40,919 bases of DNA from a virus, in the IMG/VR virus record IMGVR_UViG_3300042517_000181, positions 1 through 40,919 of that record; one strand, 5' to 3'. The notes beneath the pieces are model-generated. The model was not told the DNA's origin and did no database searches. It worked only from the letters and a program-made list of their open reading frames with translations. Positions 25,606-31,011 of this stretch are shown here, one piece after another. Every line of letters begins with the position of its first letter. Within the stretch, counting starts at the first letter, position 1. The position numbers and the translations under genes are program-made.

Positions 25606-25755
25606 ATGTCTACTATTACGGTAGAACGTCATAGCCACGACGGATTCACCCTATGGGGCACGGATAGGGAGGGATGCCTGGTACACCGGCGATACGTAGG
25701 GTATACCTTGCGTGAGGCGCGTGTATCCTTCCGTGCCTACATTAGGGAGCTCTAG
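25606..25755 (+). CDS. Small uncharacterised early protein (49 residues)
   Basis: Sequence MSTITVERHSHDGFTLWGTD at the start, then VHRRYVGYTLREARVSF. This looks like a small beta-beta-alpha fold. ATG at 25606 has GGGGAG and GAGCTC just upstream and begins 2 bases after the previous stop region. It overlaps the next gene's GTG by one base. Confidence 0.6.
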   Translation: MSTITVERHSHDGFTLWGTDREGCLVHRRYVGYTLREARVSFRAYIREL

Positions 25756-25841
25756 TGGAAACTCTAATCGTCCTAGCCATGATTCCCCTAGGTGCCCTAG
25801 CGATTAGCCTAGCGGCCGGCAGTAATAGGGCACGAGACTAG
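25755..25841 (+). CDS. Tiny membrane peptide (28 residues)
   Basis: GTG at 25755 shares its first base with the previous TAG and has GGGAG five bases upstream. The peptide, METLIVLAMIPLGALAI then SLAAGSNRARD, is one hydrophobic helix with a charged, positive end, so it should insert in the inner membrane. Codon choice is extremely biased to CTA/TAG-containing words. Candidate roles are membrane disturbance or superinfection effects; the evidence is the sequence alone. Confidence 0.5.
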   Translation: METLIVLAMIPLGALAISLAAGSNRARD

Positions 25842-25858
25842 CCTAGTTTCATAGTGCG

Positions 25859-25920
25859 CGATAGTTGCCTAGTGTGCTATCGTTCGCTATGTCCCTAGGG
25901 TAGGGATATAGAGAGAGAGG
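25859..25920 (+). promoter_or_regulatory. Two-hairpin early leader 2
   Basis: CGATAG (25859-25864) pairs with CTATCG (25877-25882), with CCTAGTG in the loop. TCCCTA-GGG-TAGGGA (25892-25906) is a perfect second hairpin with a GGG loop. TATAGAGAGAGAGG follows, then GTG at 25929. Confidence 0.65.
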
Positions 25921-25928
25921 AAAGTCTA

Positions 25929-26288
25929 GTGAAGTATTCCAAGGATGAACGCGCACAATTCGTACGTGACCTACGTGCTGCCGGTGAATTGTTCGCGGCA
26001 GGCACTAGTGAGAGTGAGCTCATGGACTCTCACGCTAGCCTCATGTCGCGCTATTCGTTCGCTAATGTCTGCCGGATTCTGTCTCAGAATCCTAGCGCGT
26101 CAGTGGTGGCAGGCTTTCGGCAGTGGGAAGAATCCGGTCGCAACGTGGCGAAAGGCTCTAAGGCTATCTATATACTGGCACCTATGGCACGGAAGAATGA
26201 TGACGGCGACATGGTGAAGGTAGGCTTTCGTTGCGTGGCAGTATTCGATATCTCGCAAACTATTGTTAGTGAGCTTGCGTTAGTGTAG
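25929..26288 (+). CDS. ArdC-type antirestriction / ssDNA-binding domain protein
   Basis: A 119-residue protein that matches the amino-terminal domain of ArdC-like antirestriction proteins. Signature parts are YSFANVCRILSQNPSAS, then VVAGFRQWEESGRNVAKG, SKAIYILAPMARK and GFRCVAVFDISQT. In plasmid ArdC this domain binds single-stranded DNA and is followed by a zinc metalloprotease domain; here the protein ends after the binding domain. It probably shields incoming DNA from restriction early in infection. GTG at 25929 follows AGAGAGAGAGGAAAGTCTA. The TAG stop lies inside the next leader hairpin. Confidence 0.88.
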   Translation: MKYSKDERAQFVRDLRAAGELFAAGTSESELMDSHASLMSRYSFANVCRILSQNPSASVVAGFRQWEESGRNVAKGSKAIYILAPMARKNDDGDMVKVGFRCVAVFDISQTIVSELALV

Positions 26289-26379
26289 CCTAGTGCTATC
26301 GCGTGACTAGCAGACTCCCGAGTGCAAGTCTTGGGCACGCACTATCCGCGCCAATAAGGGTACGGATTAGAGAGAGAGG
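26285..26379 (+). promoter_or_regulatory. Early leader 3
   Basis: TAGC (26286-26289) pairs with GCTA (26295-26298), closing loop CTAGT; the stem includes the ArdC-type gene's stop codon. A looser GTGC/GCAC pairing follows. TTAGAGAGAGAGGC leads to the ATG at 26386. The first hairpin matches leaders 2 and 4; the second is less clear. Confidence 0.5.
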
Positions 26380-26385
26380 CAAGAC

Positions 26386-26997
26386 ATGTCATCATTCACT
26401 ATTCGCGCTAGTGTCTTCCGTGACCTATTGGCCGGTGCCATGGTCGCTAGTGGTACTGACGCCACGCTCCCTACGTTGCGTGCAGTGCAGCTAGAATGGG
26501 AAGACGGTATCGTAGAATCCGTAGCGACCGATAGGTACCGTATCTCACACGGTAAGCACGCTATTGGGGACCTAGGATGCACGGTAGAATCTGGCAAGGT
26601 ACTGCTTGACCGTAGCATGGTGAGTGATCTAGTGAAGGTACTCCCGAAAGCACCTAAGCGTGGCCAGGAGTACGCCACTGTCACTGTCACGGTAGGTGAA
26701 GGCAACGTCAAGGTAGCTTGCGCTCATGAATCATGGGAACGCACTATCCCTACCCTTATGGGAGACTTCCCTAAGTGGCGTGAGCTCGTGGACAAGTTCC
26801 GTAACGCTACGCGAGAATCCGTCAGTGAAGTGGCCTATAACCCGGCCTATCTGGCAGATGTCTCTAAGCTCCCTCATGATCCTAAGCGACCGGTGAAGAT
26901 GTCATTCACGGAAGCGCACAAGCCTTGCGTCATGACCTACGATGACTACAATGACGTGGCATGGGAGTACGTGCTTATGCCGGTGCGTCTAGGCTAG
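26386..26997 (+). CDS. Compact beta-sliding-clamp-like protein
   Basis: A 203-residue relative of the bacterial polymerase III beta clamp. The start (FTIRASVFRDLLAGAM, TLPTLRAVQLEWEDG, SVATDRYRI) follows the DnaN domain I pattern. The middle (ISH...KVLLDRSMVSDLVKVL, then IPTLMGDFPKW) resembles the linker and domain II end. The tail (NPAYLADVSKLP, then WEYVLMPVRLG) matches the DnaN carboxy terminus. The usual clamp has about 370 residues in three domains and forms a dimer; this one has room for two domains, so a trimer like PCNA is possible. There is no DNA polymerase gene in the window. It is expressed early under leader 3 and may recruit host polymerase III. Confidence 0.8.
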   Translation: MSSFTIRASVFRDLLAGAMVASGTDATLPTLRAVQLEWEDGIVESVATDRYRISHGKHAIGDLGCTVESGKVLLDRSMVSDLVKVLPKAPKRGQEYATVTVTVGEGNVKVACAHESWERTIPTLMGDFPKWRELVDKFRNATRESVSEVAYNPAYLADVSKLPHDPKRPVKMSFTEAHKPCVMTYDDYNDVAWEYVLMPVRLG

Positions 26998-27018
26998 TTC
27001 CCTACCGTTACGGTTAGG

Positions 27019-27081
27019 CATAGCCTAGTGCTATGTCTTCCCGTGACAGTATGGCACTGTCAAGCTAGACAATAGAGAGAG
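27019..27081 (+). promoter_or_regulatory. Two-hairpin early leader 4
   Basis: CATAGC-CTAGT-GCTATG (27019-27035) and TGACAGT-ATGGC-ACTGTCA (27044-27062) are perfect hairpins. AATAGAGAGAGG follows, then ATG at 27090. The first hairpin has the same CTAGT loop as leader 3. Confidence 0.65.
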
Positions 27082-27089
27082 GCTAGGCG

Positions 27090-27263
27090 ATGGAACACTT
27101 AGATTACTATGGTCACGGGATCACTACGGATACCGACGATATGAATGGATACGTATACCGTGACGGTCGCAAGGTGAAGACGTATCGTGGAGAGTCGGCA
27201 TGGATGGATGCCGAAAGGTACGCTAGTGACCTTGCCACTGGCATTAGATACGGGAAGGTGTAG
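27090..27263 (+). CDS. Small uncharacterised early protein (57 residues)
   Basis: Starts MEHLDYYGHGITTDTDDMNG, then YVYRDGRKVKTYRGESAWMD. It is short, with charged and aromatic residues and a likely beta-beta-alpha fold. ATG at 27090 has GAGAGAGGCTAGGCG just before. No family is recognised. Confidence 0.6.
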   Translation: MEHLDYYGHGITTDTDDMNGYVYRDGRKVKTYRGESAWMDAERYASDLATGIRYGKV

Positions 27264-27309
27264 GCGCATGATGAATACTATCTACGCCAACTAGCCTAAG
27301 CTTATGGTG

Positions 27310-27373
27310 ACTAGCCTGCCGGCAGTGTAGGCTAGTGGCCATAGTCCTAGGGTAGGACTAGATGAGAGAGAGG
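27310..27373 (+). promoter_or_regulatory. Two-hairpin early leader 5
   Basis: ACTAGCCT (27310-27317) pairs with AGGCTAGT (27329-27336). AGTCCTA-GGG-TAGGACT (27343-27359) has the same GGG loop and closing pairs as leader 2, with different outer pairs. GAGAGAGAGG follows, then GTG at 27381. Confidence 0.65.
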
Positions 27374-27380
27374 ATATACC

Positions 27381-27506
27381 GTGCCTAATCCTGACGGTAG
27401 CTTGCGAGTAGGCGAGACATGGGAGAATACGTGCAAGTGTGGCAATTCCTGGTACTGTAAGTGTTCTATAGTGTGGGCACCTAACCCTAACTATGTCGGT
27501 AAGTAG
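27381..27506 (+). CDS. Small cysteine-rich protein (41 residues)
   Basis: GTG at 27381 after GAGAGAGAGGATATACC. The core TCKCGNSWYCKCSIVW has four cysteines in two CxC pairs, fitting one zinc ion. It is followed by PNPNYVGK. The role is unknown. Confidence 0.6.
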   Translation: MPNPDGSLRVGETWENTCKCGNSWYCKCSIVWAPNPNYVGK

Positions 27507-27520
27507 AGAGAGGAAAGCTA

Positions 27521-27763
27521 GTGTCTAAGATTATGACGTTCAGTAAGTTTGTGTCAGATGCCGGCAAGGCTGACATGATCATGAATGAATACGGTTACAG
27601 TGCGTTAGTCAAGGTGACGGATATCCATGGCGATAGTGTCAAGTGCTATCTAAATGGCACCGGTAGTACGCCAGATGACGAGCTCCTACTCCTGGTGACT
27701 CCGCAAGGTTCCGTCATGTCTGAGCATTTCTTCCTGAGCGATATCGCTAGCGTGGAAGGATAG
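27521..27763 (+). CDS. Uncharacterised early protein
   Basis: An 80-residue acidic protein, MSKIMTFSKFVSDAGKADM, with VKVTDIHGDSVKCYLNG and LLLLVTPQGSVMSEHFFL. It is likely a small alpha-beta fold. GTG at 27521 follows AGTAGAGAGAGGAAAGCTA, the sixth use of this ribosome site, placed just after the previous stop with no room for hairpins. Confidence 0.6.
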   Translation: MSKIMTFSKFVSDAGKADMIMNEYGYSALVKVTDIHGDSVKCYLNGTGSTPDDELLLLVTPQGSVMSEHFFLSDIASVEG

Positions 27764-27767
27764 CGTC

Positions 27768-27881
27768 ATGGTGACATGGTGTTGCGGATACTGCTATGGT
27801 GAAGAGCTGAGTCGCGCATGGTTACCTAGGTTGACGTGCCGAGAGTGTGACAGTAAGCTGCATTTTAGAGAGACTAACTAA
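27768..27881 (+). CDS. Small zinc-ribbon protein (37 residues)
   Basis: MVTWCCGYCYGEELSRAW, then LTCRECDSKLHF. CGYC and CREC are two CxxC knuckles 17 residues apart, a complete zinc ribbon. It starts four bases after the preceding stop. It may be a nucleic-acid or protein-binding module. Confidence 0.65.
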   Translation: MVTWCCGYCYGEELSRAWLPRLTCRECDSKLHFRETN

Positions 27882-27920
27882 AGACTTGCTGACGGGTAGT
27901 TCTAGAGTGTTCCCGTTAGC

Positions 27921-27977
27921 CTGACCATGGCCGGCTGGTTGTCGGATAATAGGTAGGTTCGATTCCTGCATGGTTGG
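27921..27977 (+). ncRNA. tRNA-like element lacking an anticodon arm
   Basis: A canonical T arm, GTAGG-TTCGATT-CCTGC (27953-27969), is followed by ATGGTTGG, which pairs with CTGACCAT (27921-27928) as an acceptor-like stem with two G-U pairs. Between them is one D-arm-like hairpin, CCGG-CTGGTTG-TCGG (27931-27945), and only seven more bases, so there is no anticodon arm. It lies in a 127-base gap between genes. It may be a decayed tRNA, a tRNA mimic or chance. Confidence 0.35.
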
Positions 27978-28008
27978 CGCATCACAAGCCAAGAGAAAGG
28001 ACAAGGTA

Positions 28009-28167
28009 ATGGCCTGGTGGAATGATGAGATAGAAGATCGTGAAGAGCCCGACGAGATAGAATGTGAGCGATGCTGGTGTCTGGTATCGTGGCGCGAGAT
28101 AGAGGAGCATGACGGTTTGCGTATGTGCGCTGACTGTAGAGACGAACTATTAGAGGGAGAAGAGTAA
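28009..28167 (+). CDS. Small zinc-ribbon protein
   Basis: A 52-residue protein, MAWWNDEIEDREEPDEI, then CERCWCLVSWREIEEH and CADCRDELLEG. CERC and CADC form a zinc ribbon in an acidic protein. ATG at 28009 is chosen because AAAGGA lies upstream; the longer frame from 27970 begins inside the tRNA-like element. The TAATG overlap couples it to the next gene. Confidence 0.7.
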   Translation: MAWWNDEIEDREEPDEIECERCWCLVSWREIEEHDGLRMCADCRDELLEGEE

Positions 28168-28364
28168 TGTTTCTTATTCATAGCGGCCAGTGTTCTGGTG
28201 AAGAGATCACGGTACGTGAAGTGCAGCATAGTGAAGGTCTCACTAAGTTCCATGTGAACTTCGGATTTTCCACTACGGTATCGCTCACCATAGATGAGGC
28301 TCGTGGATTGAGCGAGCTGGTGAATCATGCGATAGGTGAGTATGACCGGAAGGCTGGTGTCTAA
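28167..28364 (+). CDS. Uncharacterised early protein (65 residues)
   Basis: MFLIHSGQCSGEEITVREVQ, then KFHVNFGFSTTVSLTIDEAR and a helical end. The layout suggests a small beta-sheet with one helix. It overlaps the previous stop by one base; GGGAG lies nearby. No family is recognised. Confidence 0.65.
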   Translation: MFLIHSGQCSGEEITVREVQHSEGLTKFHVNFGFSTTVSLTIDEARGLSELVNHAIGEYDRKAGV

Positions 28365-28366
28365 CC

Positions 28367-28471
28367 TTGGATATCTGGTTGGTGTGTGACGTGTGTGGGA
28401 AGCGTACGCCGTGGGATGTTCACCACGGTTGGGATGCTAGGCATGGCCACGAATGTGAGGATAAAGGATGA
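28367..28471 (+). CDS. Small Cys/His protein, TTG start (34 residues)
   Basis: Read from TTG at 28367, or from an internal GTG at 28382. CDVCGKRTPWDVHHG and HGHEC provide two Cys and several His for a zinc site. The stop overlaps the next ATG (ATGA), supporting a real coupled gene. The start codon is uncertain. Confidence 0.5.
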   Translation: MDIWLVCDVCGKRTPWDVHHGWDARHGHECEDKG

Positions 28472-28596
28472 GTAGAACGTGGAAGCTCACTAGGCGTGGC
28501 GAGAAAGTAATAGAGACAACACTAGGAATCCTAGTTGTCGGAGTGTTTGTAACGGTCCTGAGCTTTGCCGGTTGGATAGAGGGAGGAATGCAGTGA
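28468..28596 (+). CDS. Small membrane protein (42 residues)
   Basis: A basic start, MSRTWKLTRRGEK, is followed by one transmembrane helix (TTLGILVVGVFVTVLSFAGW) and a short end. ATG at 28468 overlaps the previous TGA. It should lie in the inner membrane with its amino end inside. Confidence 0.65.
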   Translation: MSRTWKLTRRGEKVIETTLGILVVGVFVTVLSFAGWIEGGMQ

Positions 28597-28709
28597 AGAA
28601 ACTAAAGGGTACGCTTGCCGATTACGTGCACTGTCATGGGTGCGATGAAGATATCGAGTGGGATGCTTACTGGTGTGGTCATGATTGTGGGATGGAAGAT
28701 GAGCTGTAA
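28593..28709 (+). CDS. Small zinc-ribbon protein (38 residues)
   Basis: GTG at 28593 overlaps the previous stop, with GGAGG six bases upstream. MKKLKGTLADYVHCHGCDED is followed by WDAYWCGHDCGMEDEL; CHGC and CGHDC are the metal ligands. It is coupled to the next gene by TAATG. Confidence 0.65.
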   Translation: MKKLKGTLADYVHCHGCDEDIEWDAYWCGHDCGMEDEL

Positions 28710-28927
28710 TGGAGAACAATAAGATGAATGACAGTATGGAAACTCAAGCGGTTACGGCTCTCATGGCGCGTGTCATGTATCTACGGTGGTGCGAGTTCCG
28801 TAACTTCGACCCGCGACCGTATCCGTATGCTGATGCCGGCAGTATGGACTATGCTGCTACTGCTATCGAGTATCTGGGCTATGATGATGATGCTATTGAG
28901 GCTTTGAGAGAGAGGGTGAAGGCATGA
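28709..28927 (+). CDS. Uncharacterised helical early protein
   Basis: A 72-residue protein, METQAVTALMARVMYLRW, then CEFRNFDPRPYPYADAGS and a helical YAATAIEYLGYDDDAIEALR. Acidic and alpha-helical. Its stop is overlapped by the next ATG (ATGA). Function is unknown. Confidence 0.65.
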   Translation: MENNKMNDSMETQAVTALMARVMYLRWCEFRNFDPRPYPYADAGSMDYAATAIEYLGYDDDAIEALRERVKA

Positions 28928-29076
28928 TAAAGGAAATGGTTATCTGTGATCATTGTGATTGGAAGCAGGAACTGTTTCATGGCATGGTTCCCGATACGTG
29001 GGTACGTTATGACGGGCTGCATTTCTGTGGCTTGTCTTGCTTGGACCTAGAGATGACTGAGAGAGGTGTGAAGTGA
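28924..29076 (+). CDS. Small zinc-binding protein (50 residues)
   Basis: MIKEMVICDHCDWKQEL is followed by YDGLHFCGLSCLDLEM. CDHC and CGLSC are spaced as in treble-clef zinc fingers (CxxC...FCxxxC). It is coupled to the WhiB gene by a 4-base overlap. Confidence 0.68.
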   Translation: MIKEMVICDHCDWKQELFHGMVPDTWVRYDGLHFCGLSCLDLEMTERGVK

Positions 29077-29378
29077 GGTATCCAAGCTTCAAGGGTAACG
29101 AGCCCTGCACTGAGATCGGTCCCGAGATGTTCTGTGCCTCACCACAAGGTGTATCTCGCCCATATGTGGGTATTGAGATTCTCCGTGAGGCATGTGCCGG
29201 GTGTGACATGCTGTCTGAGTGCCGTGAGTGGTCGCTGCATCACGAGGGTAACTCTGGTGGCTTCTGGGCCGGCATGTCCCCAACTGAGCGTTCCTCTGAG
29301 CGCAAGCGATTGAACATCCTCCTCGAAGATCCTATCGCTAGGTATTTTCCGCAGGAGCGTGACCGTGCGACCGCGTAA
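29073..29378 (+). CDS. WhiB-family transcriptional regulator
   Basis: A 101-residue WhiB-like protein. Four cysteines hold a 4Fe-4S cluster: C12 (EPCTEIG), then C36, C39 and C45 in the pattern CAGCDMLSEC. The family's GGxWGG-type turn appears as GGFWAGMSPTE, followed by a basic end (RSSERKRL) that contacts DNA. WhiB proteins occur almost only in actinobacteria and their phages and bind sigma region 4 of the housekeeping factor. Phage versions such as that of TM4 can repress host whiB genes and exclude superinfection. GTG at 29073 overlaps the preceding gene. The C-terminal part overlaps the next gene by 20 bases. Confidence 0.93.
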   Translation: MRYPSFKGNEPCTEIGPEMFCASPQGVSRPYVGIEILREACAGCDMLSECREWSLHHEGNSGGFWAGMSPTERSSERKRLNILLEDPIARYFPQERDRATA

Positions 29379-29664
29379 GGCCGAGATCGACGCTATGGTG
29401 GCGTTGCTTGAGGCTGAGCATGAGGACGTGGGTGTCATGGCTAAAGAAGTATTGTCTCTAGCGTGGGATCAGCTCATCGACCGTGAGTGGTGGTGCGTTA
29501 TACTGAATCAACCCGGTGTGGCTGTCACTTCACATGGGCCGTTTGAATCTAAGACGGTAGCGGAGAGGTACTTGAAGAAGTATCCCGCTGCTGTCGCTGA
29601 ACCTCGGGTGTACATGTTCCGCATGATGGGCGTGACATCCGTGGAAGGAGTGCAAGGTGATTAG
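29359..29664 (+). CDS. Uncharacterised actinophage-type protein
   Basis: A 101-residue protein, KAEIDAMVALLEAEHEDVG, then VLSLAWDQLIDREWWCVIL and a carboxy-terminal beta part (GVAVTSHGPFESKTVAERYL). The 'REWW.V.......GV...GPF.....A......' pattern is one I recall from small actinophage proteins of unknown function. The GTG at 29359 is inside the end of the WhiB gene; GTG at 29365 is an alternative. Confidence 0.68.
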   Translation: MTVRPRKAEIDAMVALLEAEHEDVGVMAKEVLSLAWDQLIDREWWCVILNQPGVAVTSHGPFESKTVAERYLKKYPAAVAEPRVYMFRMMGVTSVEGVQGD

Positions 29665-30067
29665 TGGACTGATTTCTACCGTGCTACTGGCTGCTACTGG
29701 AGCCTCTGGTGCGAGCATCCCGATGGTGCATGTTGATGCTCAGACGAAGGTTTTCATGTCGTGTGTGTCTCATCGTGAGTCTCGTGGGATTCCTACTGCC
29801 GTGTCCCACACCGGCAAGCATCGTGGGAAGTATCAGGTGACCCCAGCTATGGGTCGTGGCATGTCGTGGAACATTCTTCCGTGGCTTCGCACCTGGCATC
29901 CCGAGCCGAATAAATATGCAGCACTGTTGCGTAAGACCCCGATGAATAAGTGGCCTGAGCGTGTGCAGGATGCTGCGTTCGTGTTCACTCTGCATCACAC
30001 GACACGCTGGTCTGAGTGGCAGCATTGGTACCTTGCCGGCTCTCGATGCAATAGGCTAGTACCATGA
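29657..30067 (+). CDS. Secreted lysozyme/Rpf-like protein
   Basis: A 136-residue protein with a cleavable-type signal (MISGLISTVLLAATGASGAS). The body shows CVSHRESRGIPTAVSHTGKHRG, KYQVTPAMG, then PERVQDAAFVFTLHHTTRWSEW. It resembles the compact transglycosylase-like domain of resuscitation-promoting factors: a catalytic Glu in HRES, a G-YQ motif, and a cysteine pair (C36 and the C near the end) that could be a disulfide. It would cleave peptidoglycan glycan strands outside the membrane. GTG at 29657 has AAGGAG six bases upstream. Location in the early unit, not beside the endolysin, suggests a role other than final lysis. Confidence 0.72.
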   Translation: MISGLISTVLLAATGASGASIPMVHVDAQTKVFMSCVSHRESRGIPTAVSHTGKHRGKYQVTPAMGRGMSWNILPWLRTWHPEPNKYAALLRKTPMNKWPERVQDAAFVFTLHHTTRWSEWQHWYLAGSRCNRLVP

Positions 30068-30330
30068 TGAGACTGTTCAGAAAGAACCGAAAAGTTGTTG
30101 CGCCGCAACGGGTTTTGAACCATCCGTTTGCTGCACTGAGTGAGCCTGCCAGTGCTGACTACCGTGGTGTACCCACAACAGTGTGCCCGTGTGGTTCGGA
30201 CATGCTGCTGATCTGCTGCATCTTTGACCCTGATGAACTGCTACCCGGCATGTTCATGCTTGACGCGATGTGTGCCCACTGTGGTGCGCTACTTACTGTT
30301 GCTGACCCGACGTTATTGGAGGAATACTGA
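30064..30330 (+). CDS. Zinc-ribbon protein (88 residues)
   Basis: A basic start (MMRLFRKNRKVVAPQRV) precedes VCPCGSDMLLICC and MCAHCGALLTVADP; the CPC and CAHC pairs form a ribbon. ATG at 30064 overlaps the previous stop. It may bind DNA or ribosomes. No name is warranted. Confidence 0.68.
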   Translation: MMRLFRKNRKVVAPQRVLNHPFAALSEPASADYRGVPTTVCPCGSDMLLICCIFDPDELLPGMFMLDAMCAHCGALLTVADPTLLEEY

Positions 30331-30506
30331 TGGCTATGGAAGACGAGCTGTGTGTTGATACCCCGCATGACGTGCTGTGCTTGTGGGATACGGATGCTGC
30401 TGGAGAGAATGATGAGTGTGTATGTGAGTTGATTGCTCACGTTCGTGCCGACGAGAGGCGCGTGTACCGTAGTGAGATCATTGGCTTGATTGAGAGGAAG
30501 AGATGA
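30330..30506 (+). CDS. Small acidic protein (58 residues)
   Basis: MAMEDELCVDTPHDVLCLW, then DECVCELIAHVRADERRV and a helical end. Four cysteines, one CVC pair. ATG shares a base with the previous TGA. The protein is acidic and may pair with the basic mini-protein that follows. Confidence 0.6.
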   Translation: MAMEDELCVDTPHDVLCLWDTDAAGENDECVCELIAHVRADERRVYRSEIIGLIERKR

Positions 30507-30604
30507 AGAAACTGACAGGCAAGTGGAAGTGGTCGAAGAAACGTCAAGCTTGGATAATGAAGTGGAAGAAGCGTAAGGTATCTAAGGAGGTTCATTATGA
30601 ATGA
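30503..30604 (+). CDS. Highly basic mini-protein (33 residues)
   Basis: MKKLTGKWKWSKKRQAWI, then MKWKKRKVSKEVHYE; 13 Lys and 3 Arg. It is tryptophan-rich and amphipathic, like antimicrobial or nucleic-acid-binding peptides. It overlaps both neighbours by a few bases, supporting expression. Confidence 0.55.
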   Translation: MKKLTGKWKWSKKRQAWIMKWKKRKVSKEVHYE

Positions 30605-30746
30605 GCACAGTGTTGAATGGAATGACGGCTATCTCGCTGGCCGTATCGCTGCCGCTAAGGATCTAGAGAACTACCTGCTGGGTACTAAGCCGGTTGAGTG
30701 GGATGCCTGGAAGGCTTCTCTCGTGGCAAGTGGGGACATCATATGA
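30597..30746 (+). CDS. Small uncharacterised protein (49 residues)
   Basis: MNEHSVEWNDGYLAGRIAA, then KDLENYLLGTKPVEWDAWK. AAGGAGG lies seven bases before ATG at 30597, inside the previous gene, so this start is well supported. Helical and acidic. Confidence 0.65.
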   Translation: MNEHSVEWNDGYLAGRIAAAKDLENYLLGTKPVEWDAWKASLVASGDII

Positions 30747-30907
30747 GTTCGGGGCATTACTGCTACTGGTGCGATGCGGCATGGGGAGCTGACATACCTG
30801 CTCGTCACCAGCTAGAGGAGCCGATCGAAGACGGCGAAAGGGTTTGGGTATGCGCCTTCTGCCGTAGTGGCTCGTACTTTAAGAACTACGTGGAGGTTTT
30901 TGAGTGA
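30743..30907 (+). CDS. Zinc-ribbon protein (54 residues)
   Basis: MSSGHYCYWCDAAWGADIPA, then VWVCAFCRSGSYFKNY. CYWC and CAFC are ribbon knuckles. ATG at 30743 overlaps the previous stop (ATGA); an upstream frame from 30698 is a shadow of the previous gene. Confidence 0.68.
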   Translation: MSSGHYCYWCDAAWGADIPARHQLEEPIEDGERVWVCAFCRSGSYFKNYVEVFE

Positions 30908-31011
30908 CCCTCATGTCTGGATGGTGTATCACTGGTGACTGTGACTCGTGCCCGGTCCTGTATTCAACGTATGAATGTACGTGTGACTGCCACGATGAGG
31001 AGCCGTCATGA
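30904..31011 (+). CDS. Cysteine-rich mini-protein (35 residues)
   Basis: GTG at 30904 overlaps the previous TGA. WCITGDCDSCPVL and ECTCDCHDEEPS give six cysteines within 24 residues, enough for one or two metal sites. The next ATG overlaps the stop. An internal ATG at 30913 is an alternative start. Confidence 0.55.
   Translation: MTLMSGWCITGDCDSCPVLYSTYECTCDCHDEEPS

Noticed and set aside
26289-26350. tRNA gene in the gap after the ArdC-like gene
   Set aside because: There is no T-arm consensus and stems do not make a cloverleaf.
27269-27295. Eight-residue open frame starting ATGATG
   Set aside because: Too short to support as a gene and followed by the leader 5 hairpins.
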